64,000 bases of DNA from UBA4615 sp044368415 (lineage in GTDB: Bacteria; Pseudomonadota; Gammaproteobacteria; Burkholderiales; Burkholderiaceae_E): the NCBI GenBank assembly GCA_044368415.1, contig JBIPLJ010000004.1, positions 1-64,000 of the forward strand, in the 5' to 3' direction. Shown piece after piece: positions 60,122-64,000 of this stretch; position 1 is the stretch's first letter; each line of letters starts with the position of its first letter. Below the pieces are notes generated by a model. The model saw only the letters and a program-made list of their open reading frames with translations. It was not told the origin of the DNA and ran no database searches. The translations under genes and the position numbers were made by a program.

Positions 60122-61237
60122 CTATTGCACAGCAGCGGGCAGGCCGACCACGTCCTCGGCGCGGTGACAGGCGACGCGCCGATCGGGCCCGAGCGCGCGC
60201 AGCACCGGCGTGTCCGCGAGGCAGCGCGGCAGCGCGTATGGGCAGCGTGCGGCGAACGCGCAGCCTGGACTGCCGGCACGGGGCGCAACGGCATCGGCGG
60301 ACAGCGCGGCGGTGCGTGCCGGCAGCCCCGCCCGCCCGGCCGTCACGTCCTGCGACACGTGAGACGCGTCAGACGCCTGCCCCGCCTGAGCCTGCCCCAC
60401 CCGCGCCTGCTGCGCCGCGAGCCGACGGCGGCGCCGCCGGTCGGGGTCGTCGGCGCTCGGCACCGCGTCGAGCAGCGCCCGCGTGTAGGGATGTGCGGCG
60501 GCGGCGAAGAGCGTGCGCGGGTCGCCCTCCTCGACGATGCGTCCGGCGTACATCACCGCGACCCGGTCGCAGACATGGTCGACCACCGCCAGGTCATGGC
60601 TGATCAGCAGGTAGGTCAGACCGAGGCGCGACTGCAGCTCGCGCAGCAGGTTCAGCACCTGGGCCTGCACCGACACATCCAGCGCGCTGACCGGCTCGTC
60701 GGCGACGATCAGCCGGGGCCGCGTGATCAGCGCCCGCGCGATCGCGATCCGCTGGCGCTGCCCGCCGGAGAACTCGTGCGGGAACTTGCCGAGGTCGCCC
60801 GGGCGCAGGCCGACCGACTCGAGCGCCTCGCCTACCCGCTCGCGCCGCTCGCCCAGCGCCACGCGTCCGATCGCGGTCAGCGGTTCGGCGACGATACGCT
60901 CGACGCTCTGGCGAGGATCGAGCGAGCCGTACGGGTCCTGGAAGACCATCTGGAAATCGCGGCGCGTGCGTCGCAGCACATCCGGCGACAGTGCGTTCAG
61001 GTCCTGCCCCATCAGCTCGACCGTGCCGGCGCTCGGCACCTCGAGCGCCATCGCCGCGCGCGCAAGGGTCGATTTGCCCGAGCCCGACTCGCCGACCACT
61101 CCCAGGCTGCGCCCGGCGTCGATCGAGAGGCTCACGCCGTCGACCGCGAGCAGTTCGGGCGCCGGCCCGAAGAGCCGCGTGCGCGGCAGCCGGTAGCGAC
61201 GCACCAGGTCGCGGATCGCCAGCAGCGGCACGCTCAC
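60122..61237 (-). CDS. Peptide ABC transporter ATP-binding protein (DppF/OppF-like)
   Basis: A 371-residue ATPase: Walker A GESGSGKST (about 50-58), Q-loop QDPYGSLDPR, signature FSGGQRQRI, Walker B LIVADEP, and the C-terminal oligopeptide_HPY domain with the Cys-rich CAFAARCPYALPRC site. This Cys cluster binds an Fe-S centre in some Dpp/Opp proteins. An Arg/Gln/Ala-rich insert of about 60 residues sits before that domain. The GTG at 61237 overlaps the stop of the DppD-like gene by 4 bases. Confidence 0.9.
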   Translation of the reverse strand: MSVPLLAIRDLVRRYRLPRTRLFGPAPELLAVDGVSLSIDAGRSLGVVGESGSGKSTLARAAMALEVPSAGTVELMGQDLNALSPDVLRRTRRDFQMVFQDPYGSLDPRQSVERIVAEPLTAIGRVALGERRERVGEALESVGLRPGDLGKFPHEFSGGQRQRIAIARALITRPRLIVADEPVSALDVSVQAQVLNLLRELQSRLGLTYLLISHDLAVVDHVCDRVAVMYAGRIVEEGDPRTLFAAAAHPYTRALLDAVPSADDPDRRRRRRLAAQQARVGQAQAGQASDASHVSQDVTAGRAGLPARTAALSADAVAPRAGSPGCAFAARCPYALPRCLADTPVLRALGPDRRVACHRAEDVVGLPAAVQ

Positions 61238-62217
61238 GGCAGCGCCCCGATGCGGAGGCAGCGCGCGCCATGCGCGGGCCCCACGGCGAACTCGGTCGGC
61301 ACCGCGGCGCGGCAGGCGTCGATCGCCCACGCGCAGCGCCCGGCGAACGGGCAGCCCGCAGGCAGGTCGGCGAGATCTGGCACCGTGCCCGGGATGGTCG
61401 CCAGCGGACGGTCTCGGGCGCCGCCCAACCGGGGCCGCGCGCCGAACAGGCCCCGGGTGTAGGGATGGGCCCGGTGCCGGAACACCTCGTCAGTCGGGCC
61501 CTGCTCTACCACGGTGCCGCCGTACATCACCATCATCCGATCGACGTTCTCAGCGATCACCCCGAGGTCGTGCGAGATCAGGATCAGGGCCATGCCGCGC
61601 TCGGCGACCAGGTCGGCGATCAGGTCGAGGATCTGGCCCTGGAGGGTCACGTCGAGCGCAGTGGTCGGCTCGTCGGCGATCAGCAGATCCGGCCCGCAGG
61701 CCAGTGCCATCGCGATGGTCACCCGCTGCCGCTGCCCGCCGGATAACTGGTGCGGATACGCGTCGACGCGCCGGCGCGCATCCGGCAGCCCGACGCGTTC
61801 GAGCAGCCGGATGGCCTCGGCGCGCGCGGCGACGGCGTCGAGCCCGCGATGCAGACGCAGCGGCTCGGCGACCTGGCGGCCGACGGTGTGCAGCGGGTTG
61901 AGCGCGCTCATCGGCTCCTGGAACACCATCCCGATGCGGTTGCCGCGCAGCGCGCACAGCGCCTCGTCCGGCAGCCCGATCAGCTCGCGCCCGCCGAAGC
62001 GCACGCTGCCGCTGGCGCACGCCCCCTCGGGCAACAGGCCCATCAGCGCGAGCGCGGTGATCGACTTGCCGCAGCCGGACTCGCCGACCATGCCGAGCGT
62101 CTCGCCACGGGCGAGCGTGAAGCCCGCGCCGCGCACGGCCTCGGCCGCACCGCGCGCGGTGCGCAGCGACACCCGCAGGTCGCGGACCTCGAGCAGAAGG
62201 GGTTCGGTCGCACTCAT
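61234..62217 (-). CDS. Peptide ABC transporter ATP-binding protein (DppD/OppD-like)
   Basis: A 327-residue ATPase: Walker A GESGCGKS (45-52), Q-loop QEPMSALNPLHTVGRQV, signature LSGGQRQRV, Walker B LLIADEP, and the oligopeptide_HPY domain with PFAGRCAWAIDAC. With the DppF-like partner it forms the heterodimeric motor. ATG 62217 overlaps the stop of the permease gene by 4 bases. Confidence 0.92.
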   Translation of the reverse strand: MSATEPLLLEVRDLRVSLRTARGAAEAVRGAGFTLARGETLGMVGESGCGKSITALALMGLLPEGACASGSVRFGGRELIGLPDEALCALRGNRIGMVFQEPMSALNPLHTVGRQVAEPLRLHRGLDAVAARAEAIRLLERVGLPDARRRVDAYPHQLSGGQRQRVTIAMALACGPDLLIADEPTTALDVTLQGQILDLIADLVAERGMALILISHDLGVIAENVDRMMVMYGGTVVEQGPTDEVFRHRAHPYTRGLFGARPRLGGARDRPLATIPGTVPDLADLPAGCPFAGRCAWAIDACRAAVPTEFAVGPAHGARCLRIGALP

Positions 62218-63083
62218 CGGCGCCTCGCCAGCCGCGGGTCGAGCAGGTCGCGCAGCCCGTCGCCCAGCAGATTCAACCCGAGCACCGCGACCGCGATCGC
62301 GATGCCCGGGAACACCGCGAGCCGCGGCGCCTGGAAGAGCAGCGCCTGCGCGTCGTTGAGCATCCGGCCCCAGGAGGGCTGCGGCGGCTGCGTGCCCAGG
62401 CCGAGGTACGAGAGCGCCGCCTCGGCGAGGATGGCGAGCGCGAAGTGCACGGTGCCCTGCACGATCAGCACCGAGCCGATGTTCGGCAGCACATGCTCGA
62501 GCGTGATGCGCAGCCGCCCCTTGCCCGCCGCGCGCGCGGCGAGCACGTACTCGCGCGACCACACCGCGTTGGCCGAGCCGCGGGTGATCCGTGCGAACAC
62601 CGGCACGTAGAAGAGCCCGATCGCGACGATCGACACCACGATGCCCGGGCCGAATACCGCGGTCATCATGATCGCCGACAGCAGCGCCGGGAATGCAAAG
62701 GTGAAGTCGGTGAGCCGCATGATTGCCTCCTCGACCCAGCCCCGCCGGGCCGATGCAAAGAGGCCGAGTGCGGTGCCTAGCAGCAGGCCGACCACAACCG
62801 CGACCGTGCCCACGAGCAGCGAGTTGCGGGCGCCCGCGAGCAGCAGCGAGGCGACGTCGCGGCCGAAGGCATCGGTGCCGAGCCAATGCTCGGCCGAGGG
62901 CGATTGCAGCTTGCGCATCACGTCGATGTCACCGGGCGGCCAGGGCGTCCAGACGAGCGAGAGCAGCGCGGCGGCCACCACCAGCGTCGACAGGAGCGCG
63001 CCGGCCACGAAGCTCGGGTGGCGCAGTGCACGGCGCGCGAAGACCGACGCCCCGGCCGGGGCTGCGACCGCGGGCGCGCTCAT
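62214..63083 (-). CDS. Peptide ABC transporter permease (DppC/OppC-like)
   Basis: A 289-residue membrane protein with six helices. The DppC-type N-terminal segment is followed by EHWLGTDAFGRDVASLLLAGARNSLLVG (quoted in part), and the EAA loop reads EYVLAARAAGKGRLRITLEHVLPN. It pairs with the DppB-like permease. ATG 63083 overlaps the previous stop by 4 bases. Confidence 0.92.
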   Translation of the reverse strand: MSAPAVAAPAGASVFARRALRHPSFVAGALLSTLVVAAALLSLVWTPWPPGDIDVMRKLQSPSAEHWLGTDAFGRDVASLLLAGARNSLLVGTVAVVVGLLLGTALGLFASARRGWVEEAIMRLTDFTFAFPALLSAIMMTAVFGPGIVVSIVAIGLFYVPVFARITRGSANAVWSREYVLAARAAGKGRLRITLEHVLPNIGSVLIVQGTVHFALAILAEAALSYLGLGTQPPQPSWGRMLNDAQALLFQAPRLAVFPGIAIAVAVLGLNLLGDGLRDLLDPRLARRR

Positions 63084-64000
63084 GTGTCCGAGGGCGCGAG
63101 GCGCGGGTCGATCACCGCATACAAGAGGTCGACGACGAAGTTGACCACCACCACCATCGCCGCCAGCAGCATCACGCAGTTGCGCACCACGATCAGGTCG
63201 CGGTTGGAGATCGACTGGAAGATCAGCCGTCCGAGCCCGGGCAGGTAGAACACGCTCTCGACGACGATGGTGCCGGCCAGCAGCGTCGCGAACTGCAGGC
63301 CCATCACCGTGACCACTGGGATCAACGCGTTTCGCAGCACGTGGCCCCATAGCGCCGAGCGGCGCGACAGCCCCTTGGCCCGCGCGGTACGCACGAAGTC
63401 CTCGCGCAGCACGTCGAGCACCGCCGAGCGAGTGATCCGCGCGAGGATCGCCGCCTGCACGACCGCGAGCGACACCGCCGGCAGTACCAGTGCCTTGAGC
63501 GCCGGTCCCGGGCCCTCCGCCCAGCCGGGAAACCCGCCGGCGGCGAACCAGCGCAGGTGCACCGCGAACAGCAGGATCAGCAGGATGGCGAACCAGAAGT
63601 TCGGGATCGCAATGCCGACCTGGGTGAGGCCCATGACGCCGACGTCGCCCGCCCGACGGTGGCGCGACGCGGCGTAGACGCCCGCCGACAGCGCGAGCAC
63701 CACGGTGATCGACATCGCCATCAGCGCGAGCGGCACGGTGAGCGCGAGCCGCTCGACGATCAGGCCGGCGACCGGCGAGCCGTACGCGTGGCTCAGGCCG
63801 AGCTCGCCGATCAGCATGCCGCCCAGCCAAGCCAGGTAGCGCGCGAGGGGCGCGCGGTCGAGCCCGAGCTTCGTGCGTAGCGCGACGACGGCCTCGGGCG
63901 CGGCATCCGGGCCCATCATCATCTGCGCGGCGTCGCCGGGCAGGACCTCCAAGACGAGGAAAACCACGAGCGACGCGCCGAACAGCGTGCCCACCAGGGT
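63080..64000 (-). CDS. Peptide ABC transporter permease (DppB/OppB-like), 5' end outside window
   Basis: Partial: at least 306 codons to the stop at 63080, with the start beyond the right edge. The visible part begins in the first transmembrane helix (TLVGTLFGASLVVFLVLEVLPGD), has the periplasmic loop LGLDRAPLARYLAWL, the EAA loop EDFVRTARAKGLSRRSALWGHVLRNAL (quoted in part), and ends with VVNFVVDLLYAVIDPRL, all as in DppB. It is the first visible gene of the leftward peptide-type importer operon. The usual start is about 10 codons further upstream. Confidence 0.93.
   Translation of the reverse strand, partial: TLVGTLFGASLVVFLVLEVLPGDAAQMMMGPDAAPEAVVALRTKLGLDRAPLARYLAWLGGMLIGELGLSHAYGSPVAGLIVERLALTVPLALMAMSITVVLALSAGVYAASRHRRAGDVGVMGLTQVGIAIPNFWFAILLILLFAVHLRWFAAGGFPGWAEGPGPALKALVLPAVSLAVVQAAILARITRSAVLDVLREDFVRTARAKGLSRRSALWGHVLRNALIPVVTVMGLQFATLLAGTIVVESVFYLPGLGRLIFQSISNRDLIVVRNCVMLLAAMVVVVNFVVDLLYAVIDPRLAPSDT

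Overview
The window is high-GC DNA with dense, mostly overlapping genes and pervasive GTG starts. It looks like a chromosome segment of a betaproteobacterium, most likely Burkholderiales. The pointers are an extended second-copy infA, an RlmJ/MsrA/PxpABC/MaeB gene set, a UgpBAEC glycerol-3-phosphate transporter, a Bug-type (TctC) binding-protein remnant, and an ars operon with arsJ and its paired GAPDH gene. This is inferred from gene content; no rRNA or confident tRNA gene is present to fix the taxonomy.

Positions 1-11,400 look like an accessory (island-like) block. It opens with the first four codons of a leftward gene, then a low-GC non-coding stretch that ends in a tRNA-like CCACCA followed by a strong terminator. 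Next come a Fic/Doc-type toxin-antitoxin pair and a TetR regulator divergent from a secreted metallo-beta-lactamase-fold hydrolase, with a near-perfect 21-bp operator between them. A small coupled pair follows (isochorismatase-fold protein lacking its nucleophilic cysteine, plus a PNPOx-fold protein). The block ends with a complete type I Wadjet (JetABCD) anti-plasmid defence operon at 4,534-11,392, preceded by an unexplained 31-codon leader ORF.

Positions 11,788-27,702 are mostly housekeeping and metal/metalloid genes. infA and a small partner gene come first, then argE. A leftward arsenic operon follows: gap, arsJ, arsC, arsR, acr3 and a GNAT-flavoprotein fusion. GAPDH and ArsJ together convert arsenate to 1-arseno-3-phosphoglycerate and export it. 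ArsC and Acr3 provide the arsenate-reduction and arsenite-export route. After these lie a methyltransferase, a pseudouridine synthase, the 5-oxoprolinase genes pxpB-pxpC-pxpA, a Tat-type hydrolase, a periplasmic MsrA and RlmJ.

Positions 27,703-46,700 mix envelope genes (orphan ABC ATPase, large lipoprotein, Omp85-type barrel, poly-glycine barrel protein), lipid catabolism (thioesterase and FadH), and a leftward heavy-metal RND efflux cluster (CzcI-like, CzcC-like, small accessory, CzcB-like, CzcA-like, small periplasmic protein). Positions 46,698-64,000 hold ugpBAEC, a fatty-acid desaturase, an acyltransferase, a monooxygenase-like ORF, maeB, a DUF2059 protein, and a peptide-type ABC transporter operon that runs off the right edge with a TPR gene as its last member.

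Gene decay is a second theme. Remnants of an AMP-ligase, a Bug binding protein, a MaoC dehydratase (with an expanded hexanucleotide repeat), an epoxide hydrolase and an EmrB/DHA2 exporter sit between intact operons. The already known but notable system is Wadjet. The least explained signals are the jetA leader ORF, the Ser-for-Cys isochorismatase homologue, the ABC ATPase lacking its catalytic glutamate, the ArsN-like/flavoprotein fusion that reads into a foreign gene remnant, and the two in-frame repeat tracts.
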